Shown piece after piece: positions 7,771 through 15,249 of a stretch of 37,155 nucleotides of DNA. Location: assembly GCA_001771935.1 (NCBI GenBank), contig MERD01000038.1, forward strand, positions 1-37,155. Reading direction: 5' to 3'. The stretch is from Betaproteobacteria bacterium RIFCSPLOWO2_02_FULL_67_26 (GTDB lineage Bacteria; Pseudomonadota; Gammaproteobacteria; Burkholderiales; SG8-41). A model generated the notes under the pieces. That model was not told where the DNA came from. It saw only the letters and a list, made by a program, of their open reading frames with translations, and searched no databases. Made by a program: the position numbers and the translations under genes. Each line of letters opens with the position of its first letter. Within the stretch, counting starts at the first letter, position 1.

Positions 7771-8154
7771 TCAGTGCAAATCTAGCGCGTGGCGCTTCAA
7801 CGCGGACAGCGGCGCGAACTTGAGGACTCGCTCGTGCGTCGCTTCGAGCACGACGCTGGGCGCCTTGCCGGCCTCCCACGCCTCGATCCAGCGCAGCACG
7901 TGCAGGCACCAGCGGTTGCCGGGCTGGAGCCCGCGGAAGCGCATCTCGGGACGCGGCGTGCCGAGATCGTTGCCGCGCTCGCGCGAGAACGCGAGAAAGT
8001 CCGCCGTGACCCTCACGCACACCAGGTGCGCCACGCCCTCCTCGCCGCGCGTCGCGCAGCATCCGTCCCGGAAATAGCCGGTAACCGGATCGAAACTGCA
8101 GGCCCGCAGCGGACCGCCGAGGACATTCTTCTCCTTGGAGGCTTCTTCGCTCAT
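7771..8154 (-). CDS. DUF2237 family protein
   Basis: A 127-residue soluble protein matching the DUF2237 pattern: NVLGGPLRACSFDPVTGYFRDGCC near the N-terminus, then VCVRVTADFLAFSRERGNDL, LQPGNRWCLHVLRW and VVLEATHERVL. Several cysteines are conserved in the family (in ACSFDP, DGCC and RWCLH). The family has no established function. ATG at 8154 is chosen (GAGG 9 bp upstream); a TTG at 8181 would overlap the aldolase gene. It follows that gene by 16 bp on the same strand, so co-transcription is likely. Confidence 0.88.
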   Translation of the reverse strand: MSEEASKEKNVLGGPLRACSFDPVTGYFRDGCCATRGEEGVAHLVCVRVTADFLAFSRERGNDLGTPRPEMRFRGLQPGNRWCLHVLRWIEAWEAGKAPSVVLEATHERVLKFAPLSALKRHALDLH

Positions 8155-8170
8155 ATGCGGAAGCCTCGAC

Positions 8171-8890
8171 TCATCCTTCAAGCAGGCCCTGGGCTTGCGC
8201 TTTGAGCAGGTAGAAGGTCCAGATCTTGGCGACGACCTTGGGATTCCACACCTGCCGCCGCGCCTCCTCCAGCTCGCCTCGTTCCATCGCCCGCGGCGTT
8301 CCGATCATGGCGGCGCGGTACTGGCGCACCGCGTTGTCCTCCAGCAGCACGGAGGCGACGAAGGCTTCCTCCACGCTGCCCCCGACGATCACCGCGCCGT
8401 GTCCCTGAAGGATGACGGCGAGGCTGTTTCCCAGCGCGCGGGCCACGCCATCACCCTGTTCCGGGCGCTGTATCAGCGTCCCGTCGGCGCAAACCGGCAC
8501 CGACTCCCCGAAGGGGGACCCCATCACGCCAATGGGCAATATCGGCTTGCCCACGACGCTGAACAGCGTCGCGGTGGGAAGATGGAGGTGGAACACCGCC
8601 ATGGCGTCGGGTCGGGCGCGGAATACGCCGGTGAAGATCGGCGTTTCGCTGGGCGGGTTGTTCTCCCCCTCCACCTTGCGGCCTTCCGGGTCCACTACAA
8701 CGAGATCGTCGGCCGCCATGATGCCCGGATGGCGCCCCGGCGTGCCGCGCATCTCGCGCGGGTTGAGCAGCAGGTTTCCGGTCTCGGGAATGCGCGCGCC
8801 GGCCAGCCCCGCGTGATCCATCAGCCCTTCCATGTACAGCAGCCGGCACGCGGTGGCGAGTTTTTCGCGAAGCTCCTTCGATCCCTGCAT
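8171..8890 (-). CDS. class II aldolase/adducin family protein
   Basis: A 239-residue cytoplasmic protein of the zinc-dependent class II aldolase family (fuculose-phosphate aldolase, ribulose-5-phosphate epimerase and relatives). Metal ligands are visible: His101 and His103 in VFHLHLPT and His164 in LQGHGAVIVGG. The conserved acid Glu82 lies in PPSETPIFTGVFRARPD. ATG at 8890 is chosen because GAGGCGGG abuts it and the family fold begins there; the upstream extension is basic and unconserved-looking. It is divergent from an SDR gene across 122 bp, consistent with a sugar-acid or hydroxy-acid degradation step. Substrate unknown. Confidence 0.9.
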   Translation of the reverse strand: MQGSKELREKLATACRLLYMEGLMDHAGLAGARIPETGNLLLNPREMRGTPGRHPGIMAADDLVVVDPEGRKVEGENNPPSETPIFTGVFRARPDAMAVFHLHLPTATLFSVVGKPILPIGVMGSPFGESVPVCADGTLIQRPEQGDGVARALGNSLAVILQGHGAVIVGGSVEEAFVASVLLEDNAVRQYRAAMIGTPRAMERGELEEARRQVWNPKVVAKIWTFYLLKAQAQGLLEG

Positions 8891-9012
8891 CCCGCCTCGC
8901 ACCCCAGTCCAGGCCGTGAATTGCCGAATGTTAACCGATACGCGGCGACGGCGCAGAACGGAATCGGATATGCTTCGAGACTCGCCAGCCATTCACAGGG
9001 AGAATCCGCAAC

Positions 9013-9759
9013 ATGACGACCAACGAACTCGCGGGCAAGGTGGCGCTCGTCACCGGCGCTTCGCGCAACATCGGGCGTTCCATCGCGCTTGCCCTCGCGG
9101 CGGCCGGCGCCGCAGTGGCGGTCAACGCCCGCACATCGAAGGAGGACGCCGGGAAGGTCGCGCAGGAAATCCGCGCAGCGGGCGGCCAGGCTGAGGCGTA
9201 CCTGGCCGACATCGTCGATCCCAAGGCGGTCAACGCGATGGTCGACGGCGTGGTGAAGCGCTTTGGCCGCCTGGACGCCCTGGTGCTCAACGCCTCGGTG
9301 CGCAAGGAAACGCCGTTCGCCGACATGAGCTTCGACGAGTGGAAGAGCCTCACGTCGGTGACGCTCGACGGCTCGTTCCATTGCGTCAAGGCGTGCCTGC
9401 CGCATCTCATCAAGGCCGGCGGCGGCGCGATCGTCACCCTCGGCGGCATGACGGCGCTCTCCGGCGCGAAGCGGCGGGTGCATGGGTCGGTCGGGAAGTT
9501 CGGGCTCTACGGGATGACGCGCGCGCTCGCGAAGGAGCTGGGAGAGCACCAGATACGCGTGAACTGCGTCTCCCCCGGCCAGATGAACACGGCGCGCGCG
9601 TCCGACCGCTCGGCGCGTCCGGACGTGTCCAACGTGCCGCTCGGGCGCCGCGTCGAGCCCGGGGAAATCGCCGACGCGGTTCGGTTCCTGTGCGGCCCCG
9701 GCTCCAGGATGATCAGCGGCCAGCTGATATACGTGGACGGCGGCCAGCAGCAGTTCTAG
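9013..9759 (+). CDS. short-chain dehydrogenase/reductase family protein, catalytic Ser/Tyr replaced
   Basis: A 248-residue Rossmann protein. The nucleotide site is intact: VALVTGASRNIGRSIA (residues 11-26), VNARTS after beta 2 and a D-I-V after beta 3. The usual NAG motif reads LNAS. In the active-site region the normal serine pair reads TLGG, and the segment RRVHGSVGKFGLYGMTRALAKEL has the lysine of Y-x-x-x-K but Gly four residues before it, with His at -5. The canonical catalytic Ser and Tyr are therefore absent, as in a subfamily I recall with RAH-x-x-x-AK. It may use His or act as a binding protein. VNCVSPGQMNT and VDGGQQQF close the fold. It precedes a VOC gene on the same strand. Confidence 0.9.
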   Translation: MTTNELAGKVALVTGASRNIGRSIALALAAAGAAVAVNARTSKEDAGKVAQEIRAAGGQAEAYLADIVDPKAVNAMVDGVVKRFGRLDALVLNASVRKETPFADMSFDEWKSLTSVTLDGSFHCVKACLPHLIKAGGGAIVTLGGMTALSGAKRRVHGSVGKFGLYGMTRALAKELGEHQIRVNCVSPGQMNTARASDRSARPDVSNVPLGRRVEPGEIADAVRFLCGPGSRMISGQLIYVDGGQQQF

Positions 9760-9772
9760 AGGCAGGGAAGCC

Positions 9773-9778
9773 TATAAT
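9773..9778 (+). promoter_or_regulatory. possible -10 hexamer of the VOC gene
   Basis: A perfect TATAAT lies 41 bp before the VOC start, just after the SDR stop codon. No good -35 is visible at the proper spacing, so this is a weak call. Confidence 0.3.
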
Positions 9779-9819
9779 TTCCGGAACCTGGCCGGCGCCA
9801 GCGCTTTCAAGGAGGGCAA

Positions 9820-10713
9820 ATGAAAATATCGCGTGTCGAGTCGCTGGTCTACGGCGTCAAGGACGTGGACGCCGGCATCCGCTATTTCGAGGACTGGGGG
9901 CTCCCCTGCATCGAGCGCGGGGCGCGCGGCGCCGAGTTCAGGATGCCGTCGGGACAGTCCATCCTCGTGCGTTCGGCGGCGGACCCCGCGTTGCCCGCGA
10001 GCGCCGAGAGCGGCTCGACGCTGCGCGAGGCGATCTGGGGCGTGGACGATGCGGCGTCGCTCGAGGCGATCGGAGCGGAGCTCGGCCGGGATCGCGAGGT
10101 CGGGCGCGACGCCCAGGGCGGGCTGCATGCGCGCGACGAGACCGGCTTTGCCATCGGTTTCCGGATGGCCGCGCCGGCGGCCCCGCGGGCTCCCGCGGCA
10201 TCCTCGCGCATGAACCGCCCGTTCGACCCGGAACGCAGGGCGCGGCCGCGCAAGGTCGGGCATATCGTCTTCTCCATCGCCCGCGGCGACCTCGAGAAAG
10301 CCACCGCGTTCTACTTGCAGCGGCTGAAGTTCCGCCTCAGCGACGGCACGCCCGGCGGCAATTTCCTGCGCTGCGCGGGGACCCACGACCACCACAGCCT
10401 GTTCCTGCTCTCCCGGCCGGACCGCCGCGCGTTCGATCACGTCGCGTTCGAGGTCCGCGACATCGACGAGATCATCCTCGGCGGCAAGTTCATGATGGGC
10501 CGCGGCTGGAAACCCAACACGTCGGTCGGGCGGCACATCCTGGGATCGAACCTGTTCTGGTACTTCGACAATCCCTGCGGCGGCCGGACCGAGTACTACG
10601 CCGACATGGACCAGATGGACGACGACTGGAAACCGCGCATCTGGGAGAAGCACCCCGGCTACGCGATGTGGATCATGGACAAGGACGAGCTGCCGGGGCT
10701 CACCCACATCTGA
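9820..10713 (+). CDS. VOC family extradiol-dioxygenase-like protein
   Basis: A 297-residue two-module vicinal-oxygen-chelate protein. Module 1 (1-125) begins VESLVYGVKDVDAGIRYFEDWG. Module 2 (about 143-270) carries the likely Fe(II) set: His in GHIVFSI (147), His in DHVAFEV (207) and Glu in TEYYADM (258). This His-His-Glu pattern fits type I extradiol dioxygenases such as dihydroxybiphenyl or catechol 2,3-dioxygenases. AAGGAGGGCAA gives a strong start. Its second-module motifs (GRHILGSNLFWYFDNP) match those of the VOC protein at 19260-20180, so the two are paralogues. Expected role is ring cleavage or related chemistry on a catechol-like substrate; the actual substrate is unknown. Confidence 0.88.
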   Translation: MKISRVESLVYGVKDVDAGIRYFEDWGLPCIERGARGAEFRMPSGQSILVRSAADPALPASAESGSTLREAIWGVDDAASLEAIGAELGRDREVGRDAQGGLHARDETGFAIGFRMAAPAAPRAPAASSRMNRPFDPERRARPRKVGHIVFSIARGDLEKATAFYLQRLKFRLSDGTPGGNFLRCAGTHDHHSLFLLSRPDRRAFDHVAFEVRDIDEIILGGKFMMGRGWKPNTSVGRHILGSNLFWYFDNPCGGRTEYYADMDQMDDDWKPRIWEKHPGYAMWIMDKDELPGLTHI

Positions 10714-10719
10714 GGGCCA

Positions 10720-10738
10720 GGAGCGTGAGTCGTGGGTA
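10720..10738. repeat. short 7-bp period repeat (reverse orientation)
   Basis: GTG recurs at 7-bp spacing in the segment GTGAGTCGTGGGTA just after the VOC stop. It resembles the reverse complement of the NNYTCAC arrays. Only about two units are clear. Confidence 0.3.
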
Positions 10739-10740
10739 GC

Positions 10741-10759
10741 GAACGGGCCTCGCCCGTTC
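10741..10759. terminator. perfect 8-bp hairpin between convergent genes
   Basis: GAACGGGC and GCCCGTTC flank a CTC loop, a perfect inverted repeat between the VOC gene and the convergent Bug gene. It overlaps the Bug stop codon. It lacks a T-run on either side, so it may protect 3' ends or assist Rho rather than terminate by itself. Confidence 0.45.
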
Positions 10760-11735
10760 ATTCAGCTCTGGCGCCGGCGTCGCGGATCACCTTCGCCCAC
10801 TTTACGGTGTCCGCCTTTATCCTCGCCGCCATCTGCGCGGGCGTGGTCGGGATCACCTCGTAGCCCTGCGCCGCCAGCCGCTCGCGGTTCCCGGCCTGTC
10901 CCAGCACGCCGGCCAGTCCCTCGTGGAGCCGCGCGATGACCGGTCGCGGGGTGCGCGCGGGAACGACGATGCCGAACCAGCTCTCGTAGCCGAACCCGGG
11001 CACGCCCGCTTCGGCGATCGTGGGGAGCTCCGGCGCGAGCGCGGAGCGTTTCGGATTAGCCACCGCGAGCACCCGCGCCCTGCCCGATTTCGCGAGCGGC
11101 AGGCCCGTTGTCATGCCGATCAGCATCAGCTGCACATCTCCCGCGAGCATGGCATTCACCGACAGCGCGCTGCCCTTGAACGGCACGTGGACGATATTCA
11201 CCGCTGAAATGGTCTTCAGGAGTTCCATGCCGAGATGGAAGGCGCTGCCGCCTCCCGAGGAGGCGTAGTTGAGCCGTCCCGGCTGCGCCCGGGCGAGCGC
11301 GATCAGCTCCCGCACCGATTTCGCCGGGAGCGCCGGATGGACCAGCAGGATGTGCGGGGTCATGACGGTCACCGACACCGGCGCGAAATCGCGCAGCGTC
11401 TCGTACGGCGCCCTGGGAAAAAGCGTCGGGTTCACCGCGAACGTGGAGTTGGTGCCGGCGAGCAGCGTGTGGCCGTCGGCGGGCGCCTTGGCCACGATCT
11501 CCGCGGCGATCATGCCGGAGGCGCCGGGACGGTTGTCGATCACCACCGCCTGGCCAAACCGCTCCGAGAGCTTCTGGCCGATGATGCGCGACTGAATGTC
11601 GTTGGCGCCGCCGGGCGGCGAGGTGACGACGAGGCGCAGCGGCCGCTCGGGATACGGCTGCGCCAGGACGGTTGCGCCCGCAACCGCGAGGCAGAAGGCG
11701 GAAGCCGGCAGGCAGAAGGAAAAGTCTTTCGCCAC
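10758..11735 (-). CDS. Bug/TctC family periplasmic substrate-binding protein (4 of 6)
   Basis: A 325-residue secreted binding protein. Typical blocks are YPERPLRLVVTSPPGGANDI, DNRPGASGMIA, PADGHTLLAGTNS, NYASSGGGSAFH, HVPFKGSALSVNAMLAGDV, LPTIAEAGVPGFGYESWFG and WAKVIRDAGA. The start is GTG at 11735, with AGGGGTG upstream. The signal peptide is encoded by a 7-bp tandem repeat (11691-11725), giving SFCLPASAFCL with FCL recurring every seven residues. It lies 23 bp downstream of the cyclase-family gene, so the two form an operon, and the ligand may be related to the cyclase substrate. Confidence 0.94.
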   Translation of the reverse strand: MAKDFSFCLPASAFCLAVAGATVLAQPYPERPLRLVVTSPPGGANDIQSRIIGQKLSERFGQAVVIDNRPGASGMIAAEIVAKAPADGHTLLAGTNSTFAVNPTLFPRAPYETLRDFAPVSVTVMTPHILLVHPALPAKSVRELIALARAQPGRLNYASSGGGSAFHLGMELLKTISAVNIVHVPFKGSALSVNAMLAGDVQLMLIGMTTGLPLAKSGRARVLAVANPKRSALAPELPTIAEAGVPGFGYESWFGIVVPARTPRPVIARLHEGLAGVLGQAGNRERLAAQGYEVIPTTPAQMAARIKADTVKWAKVIRDAGARAE

Positions 11736-11762
11736 TCGTCACCCCTGTCTCGTCACTGTCAT
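11691..11762. repeat. 7-bp degenerate tandem arrays spanning a gene start
   Basis: On the minus strand, 7-mers such as TCTGCCT repeat about five times over 11691-11725 inside the Bug signal peptide; the 9-mer GGCAGAAGG recurs 21 bp apart on the plus strand. Upstream, CTCGTCAC recurs 14 bp apart (11735-11742, 11749-11756). The array covers the GTG start and the stop codon of the upstream gene. Confidence 0.55.
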
Positions 11763-12757
11763 TTGATGGCCATGGGATTGATCGGCGACCCCACCGCGCC
11801 GGTGATCGGCAGCGGCGGGCCGCAGAACAGGAAATCATAAACCTTGTCGGCGGCGCAGTCGTCCGCGAGGTCCTTGAGGTAGAAGATCTCGCCCATGGTG
11901 ATCCCGACCATCGGGATGATGATCCAGTGCCACGGCTGGAACGCTTCCGTGCTTTCGTTCGGCCGCACCTCGCAGCCCCAGGTGTCGAAGCAGATCGCGG
12001 CGATCTCCTTCCCGTGGATCCACTCGCAGGTCTCGAAGCGCAGGCCCGGCGCATCCCCCGCCGCGTAGGCGCCCCAGTCGCCCTGCGCAAGGCAGTGCTC
12101 CATCTGGCCGGTGCGCACGATCACGAAATCGCCGCGCCGCACCTCCACGCCCTGGGCCCTGGCGCAGGCGTCGAGCTCGGCGTTGCCGATCCCGAAGCCG
12201 TCCTCGAGGTAGTCGCCGCCGAGATGGCGCGGGATATCGAGCAGCACGCCGCGCCCGACCATGCGGTCGCGCGTCTTGTGGATGCCGTTCTTCTTCGCGC
12301 CCGTGGAATCCACCAGCCGCGCGTCGTAGCCGTTCCACATCCTGTCCTGGTAGAAGATGTGGCCCAGCGCGTCCCACTGCGTGCCGCATTGCAGCGGCAT
12401 CGACACCATGTCGTCCGCGTAGCGGATCTTGCCTGCGTCCTGCGTCCCGGCCACCGCGTCGGTCCCGGTCGCGAGCATGGTGTGGATGGGATTGAAGCGC
12501 CCGCCCCAGCCCGTCCTCTGCGGGCCGCTGGAATTGAAGTCGAGCCCGAGCGCGTACGACTTGCCCTTCTTCACCAGGGCCGCCGCCTTCCTGATGTCCT
12601 CCGGCGTCACGAAATTGAGCGTGCCCAGCTGGTCGTCGGGCCCCCACCGGCCCCAGTTCTTGACGCGCGCGGCCATCTGCTCGAGCGTCTGCAGCGTGAC
12701 GTCCTGCTTGAGCGGCCGCTTCGGCACCCCCTTCATCGGCAGCGTCGGCTTGCCCAT
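11759..12757 (-). CDS. cyclase family protein (putative metal-dependent hydrolase)
   Basis: A 332-residue member of the cyclase/kynurenine-formamidase-like family. The family metal motif H-x-G-T-H-x-D-x-x-x-H appears as QCGTQWDALGH: the Asp and last His are kept, while both earlier His are Gln. Other blocks are GRWGPDDQLGTLNFVTPEDI near residue 40, GVLLDIPRH, GDFVIVRTGQM and the C-terminal TWGCEVRPNE. Length is typical of the longer subfamily, where I recall this Gln form to be usual. ATG at 12757 (MGKPTLP) is chosen with GGGAGGAGGG just upstream. It should hydrolyse a cyclic or amide-like carbonyl compound. It forms an operon with the following Bug gene. Confidence 0.87.
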   Translation of the reverse strand: MGKPTLPMKGVPKRPLKQDVTLQTLEQMAARVKNWGRWGPDDQLGTLNFVTPEDIRKAAALVKKGKSYALGLDFNSSGPQRTGWGGRFNPIHTMLATGTDAVAGTQDAGKIRYADDMVSMPLQCGTQWDALGHIFYQDRMWNGYDARLVDSTGAKKNGIHKTRDRMVGRGVLLDIPRHLGGDYLEDGFGIGNAELDACARAQGVEVRRGDFVIVRTGQMEHCLAQGDWGAYAAGDAPGLRFETCEWIHGKEIAAICFDTWGCEVRPNESTEAFQPWHWIIIPMVGITMGEIFYLKDLADDCAADKVYDFLFCGPPLPITGAVGSPINPMAIK

Positions 12758-12820
12758 GCTTTGCCCTCCTCCCTTCGTAAGCGTATTACAACACGGATCA
12801 CCGGTCACGCCTTCCGGCGC

Positions 12821-13207
12821 TCAGCGTACGTTCTGGAGCAGCAACAGCAGGCCGCCGAGCAGGGCCACCCCGTTGAGCAGCAACAGGCGCAGGGTATTGC
12901 GCCGCGCCGGGTCGGTCGCGTTCCAGAAGCGGTGAAAGAGGCCGTTGGCGACGACCGTGAATACGATCAGGACCAGGACGCCGATGTCGGCGTGCCAGCC
13001 CGTCAGCAGCAGCGCGCAGCCGGTGAATTGCAGCGTCATCCCGAACCAGAACGCGGCGGCGGGCAGCGGCACGCCGAACCCCGCCAGGGCCTCGATGTGG
13101 TCCCGGATCCGCTGCTGCGTCAGGTTGCAAAGCCCCGCAACCACGAAAAACCCGCCGATCAACAGCCGGCCGGCGGTGTCGAGCCAGAATGCGTCAGCGT
13201 AGTTCAT
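12821..13207 (-). CDS. DoxX family membrane protein
   Basis: A 128-residue integral membrane protein with four predicted helices (about 11-30, 47-68, 70-91 and 106-125) and a cytoplasmic TDPARRN loop, the DoxX family layout. DoxX-like proteins are poorly defined and are often linked to redox or thiol stress and terminal oxidation. ATG at 13207 is used. The 10 bp around the start are duplicated directly upstream (13199-13208 and 13210-13219); the upstream copy gives an ATG that stops after four codons. It is divergent from a Bug gene and upstream of the cyclase-Bug genes on the same strand. Confidence 0.85.
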   Translation of the reverse strand: MNYADAFWLDTAGRLLIGGFFVVAGLCNLTQQRIRDHIEALAGFGVPLPAAAFWFGMTLQFTGCALLLTGWHADIGVLVLIVFTVVANGLFHRFWNATDPARRNTLRLLLLNGVALLGGLLLLLQNVR

Positions 13208-13284
13208 CCGTAGTTCATCTTAGGGTCCGGGGAATCGTGACTGATATGCTACGCTGGCGCAACAAAGACGATAAGGAGGATGTC

Positions 13285-14247
13285 ATGCCGTTCGCGCGTT
13301 GCCTTGCCCTGCTGCTTTGCCTCGTGTGCTGCGCCGCGGTGGCCCAGCCCTACCCGTCGCGCCCGATCCGGATGATCGTGCCGCAGGCGCCCGGCAGCGC
13401 GTCCGACACGATCGCGCGCATCGTCGCCGCCGAGCTCTCCGGGGAACTCGGCCAGCAGGTCGTGGTGGACAACCGCCCGGGCGGCGCGTTGACCATCGGC
13501 ATGGAGCTGATCTCGAAAGCCACGCCCGACGGCTATACCATCGGCTACGCGCCAGTCGGCGCGCTCGCGATCAGCCCCAACCTGGTCAAGCATCTCTCGT
13601 ACAACGTGCTGAAGGATTTCCAGCCGCTCGCGCAGATCGCGTCCAACCAGATGCTGCTCGCGGCATCGCCTTCCCTGCCGCAGAAGTCGGTGCGGGAGGT
13701 GGTGGATTACGCGAAGCAGAACCCCGGCAGGCTGCTCAATGCTTCCTCGGGCAACGGCACGCCGGGGCAGGTGGGCATGGAGCTGTTCAAGCTGTTGACC
13801 GGCACGAAGATCGTCCACGTGCCGTACAAGGGCGGCGCGGCGGCCATCGCCGACCTGATCTCGGGACAGGTGCACCTGATGATGGAGAGCCTGAACTCCG
13901 CGACGCCGCACGCCCGCGCGGGCCGGATCCGGGCGCTCGGCGTGAGCGGGCCGAAGCGCTCGCCCGCGCTGCCCGAGGTGCCGACGATCGCCGAGGCGGG
14001 CGTGCCGGGCTACGAGGCGACCACCTGGAACGGCATGGTCGCGCCGCCCCGCGTGCCGAAAGCCCTCGTCGCGAGATTGAACGCGGAGATCAACGACGCC
14101 CTCCGGTCGCCGACGCTCAGGAAACGCTTCGCCGCGCTCGGCGCCGAACCGGTGGGCGGCACGCCGGAGGCGTTCGGCACGCTCATCCGCAACGAGCACG
14201 CGAAATGGGGCGACGTGATCCGGCGCTCCGGCGCGAGAATCGACTAG
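13285..14247 (+). CDS. Bug/TctC family periplasmic substrate-binding protein (5 of 6)
   Basis: A 320-residue secreted binding protein. The signal peptide MPFARCLALLLCLVCCAAVAQ ends before PYPSRPIRMIVPQAPG. Other blocks are DNRPGGALTIG, ATPDGYTIGYAP, NASSGNGTPGQVG, HVPYKGGAAAIADLISGQV, LPEVPTIAEAGVPGYEATTWNG and WGDVIRRSGA. ATG at 13285 is chosen over in-frame upstream codons because AAGGAGGA sits 4 bp before it. TATGCT at 13245-13250 may be a -10. Its stop codon interlocks with that of the convergent oxidoreductase in CTAG. No transporter membrane genes are adjacent. Confidence 0.95.
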   Translation: MPFARCLALLLCLVCCAAVAQPYPSRPIRMIVPQAPGSASDTIARIVAAELSGELGQQVVVDNRPGGALTIGMELISKATPDGYTIGYAPVGALAISPNLVKHLSYNVLKDFQPLAQIASNQMLLAASPSLPQKSVREVVDYAKQNPGRLLNASSGNGTPGQVGMELFKLLTGTKIVHVPYKGGAAAIADLISGQVHLMMESLNSATPHARAGRIRALGVSGPKRSPALPEVPTIAEAGVPGYEATTWNGMVAPPRVPKALVARLNAEINDALRSPTLRKRFAALGAEPVGGTPEAFGTLIRNEHAKWGDVIRRSGARID

Positions 14248-15218
14248 GCAACGCTCACGACGACTTTGCCGAGCTGCGCGTTGCTCTCGACGTAGGCCTT
14301 GGCGGCCGCCAGCTCGGCGAACGGGAACACCCTGTCGATCACGGGCGTGATCCTGCCTTCCGCGAAGCCCGGCAGCAGGTCGCGGGCGAATCCGCGCATC
14401 GCCTCGGCCCGCTGCGGCGCGGTCATCAGCGCGTTCGATACGCCGAAAATCTGCAGGCGCTTGCCGTGCACCGTCTCGAGGTCGATCTCGGCGTGGTGCC
14501 GGTCGTCCACGTAACCGATGATCGCGATCCGGCCCTGGTTGGCGGCCGAGCGCACCAGGTCGGGAAACGCGCTGCCGCCGATGAGATTCAACGCGACGTC
14601 GGCGCCCTTGCCGCCGGTCGCCGCGAGCACCTGGTCGGCGAAGCCGCCGCCGGACGCGACGATGCCGACATCGAGGCCGCTCGCCTTCAGTTTCTCCAGC
14701 TTCGCCGCCGAGCGCGAGATCCCGATGACCTTCGCGCCGAGGTATTTGCCGGCCTGCACGGCGATGACGCCCACTCCCGACGCCGCGCCCGCGACGAGCA
14801 GTGTCTCGCCCGCCTTGAGCTTCCCGTACTGGCAGATGGCCTCGTAGGCCGTCACCGACACGATCGGCACCGCCGCCGCCTGCTCCCAGCTGAGCCGTTC
14901 CGGCTTCGCCGCCGCCTGCGCGGCGCCCATCACGACGTACTCGGCGAAGGAGCCGCGAGCGCGCCCCAGGATCGCGTCGCCGGGCTTGAACGCGGTGACG
15001 CCTTCCCCCACGGCTTCCACCTCGCCCGCGCAGTCCCCGCCCGCGGGATGCGGCTCGTGCACCTGGTGCAGGCTGATGCTGGCGAGAATCTCCCCGCGGT
15101 TGAGCGACGCGGCGCGCACGCGCACGAGCATCTCGCCCGCCCTGGGTTGCGGCTTGGCCACTTCGCGCGGCTCGAACGCGGTCTTGCCGTTGACGGAGGT
15201 GATGTAGTAGCTCTTCAT
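14244..15218 (-). CDS. zinc-free medium-chain dehydrogenase/reductase (quinone oxidoreductase type)
   Basis: A 324-residue NAD(P)H-dependent medium-chain reductase. The catalytic domain begins with EPREVAKPQPRAGEMLVRVRAASLN. There are no zinc-binding Cys/His sets, as in the QOR and enoyl-reductase branches. The cofactor site is VAGAASGVGVIAVQAGKYLGAKVIG (about 142-166), followed by the basic RSAAKLEKL that favours NADPH. ATG at 15218 is preceded by GAGGACGGA. It lies 31 bp downstream of the 371-aa gene and is probably the last gene of the selenoprotein operon, so it could supply or use reducing power for the same pathway. Likely reaction: reduction of a quinone or activated C=C bond. Confidence 0.92.
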   Translation of the reverse strand: MKSYYITSVNGKTAFEPREVAKPQPRAGEMLVRVRAASLNRGEILASISLHQVHEPHPAGGDCAGEVEAVGEGVTAFKPGDAILGRARGSFAEYVVMGAAQAAAKPERLSWEQAAAVPIVSVTAYEAICQYGKLKAGETLLVAGAASGVGVIAVQAGKYLGAKVIGISRSAAKLEKLKASGLDVGIVASGGGFADQVLAATGGKGADVALNLIGGSAFPDLVRSAANQGRIAIIGYVDDRHHAEIDLETVHGKRLQIFGVSNALMTAPQRAEAMRGFARDLLPGFAEGRITPVIDRVFPFAELAAAKAYVESNAQLGKVVVSVA

Positions 15219-15249
15219 ATATTCCGTCCTCGTTGGTCGTCAGTTGTTG

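Noticed and set aside
10741-10759. Intrinsic terminator for both convergent genes
   Set aside because: The hairpin is perfect but no T-run follows in either direction, so it is reported only as a hairpin with modest confidence.
11759-12757. Inactive cyclase because the motif His is Gln
   Set aside because: Gln at this place appears to be usual in this longer subfamily as I remember it, so loss of activity cannot be claimed.
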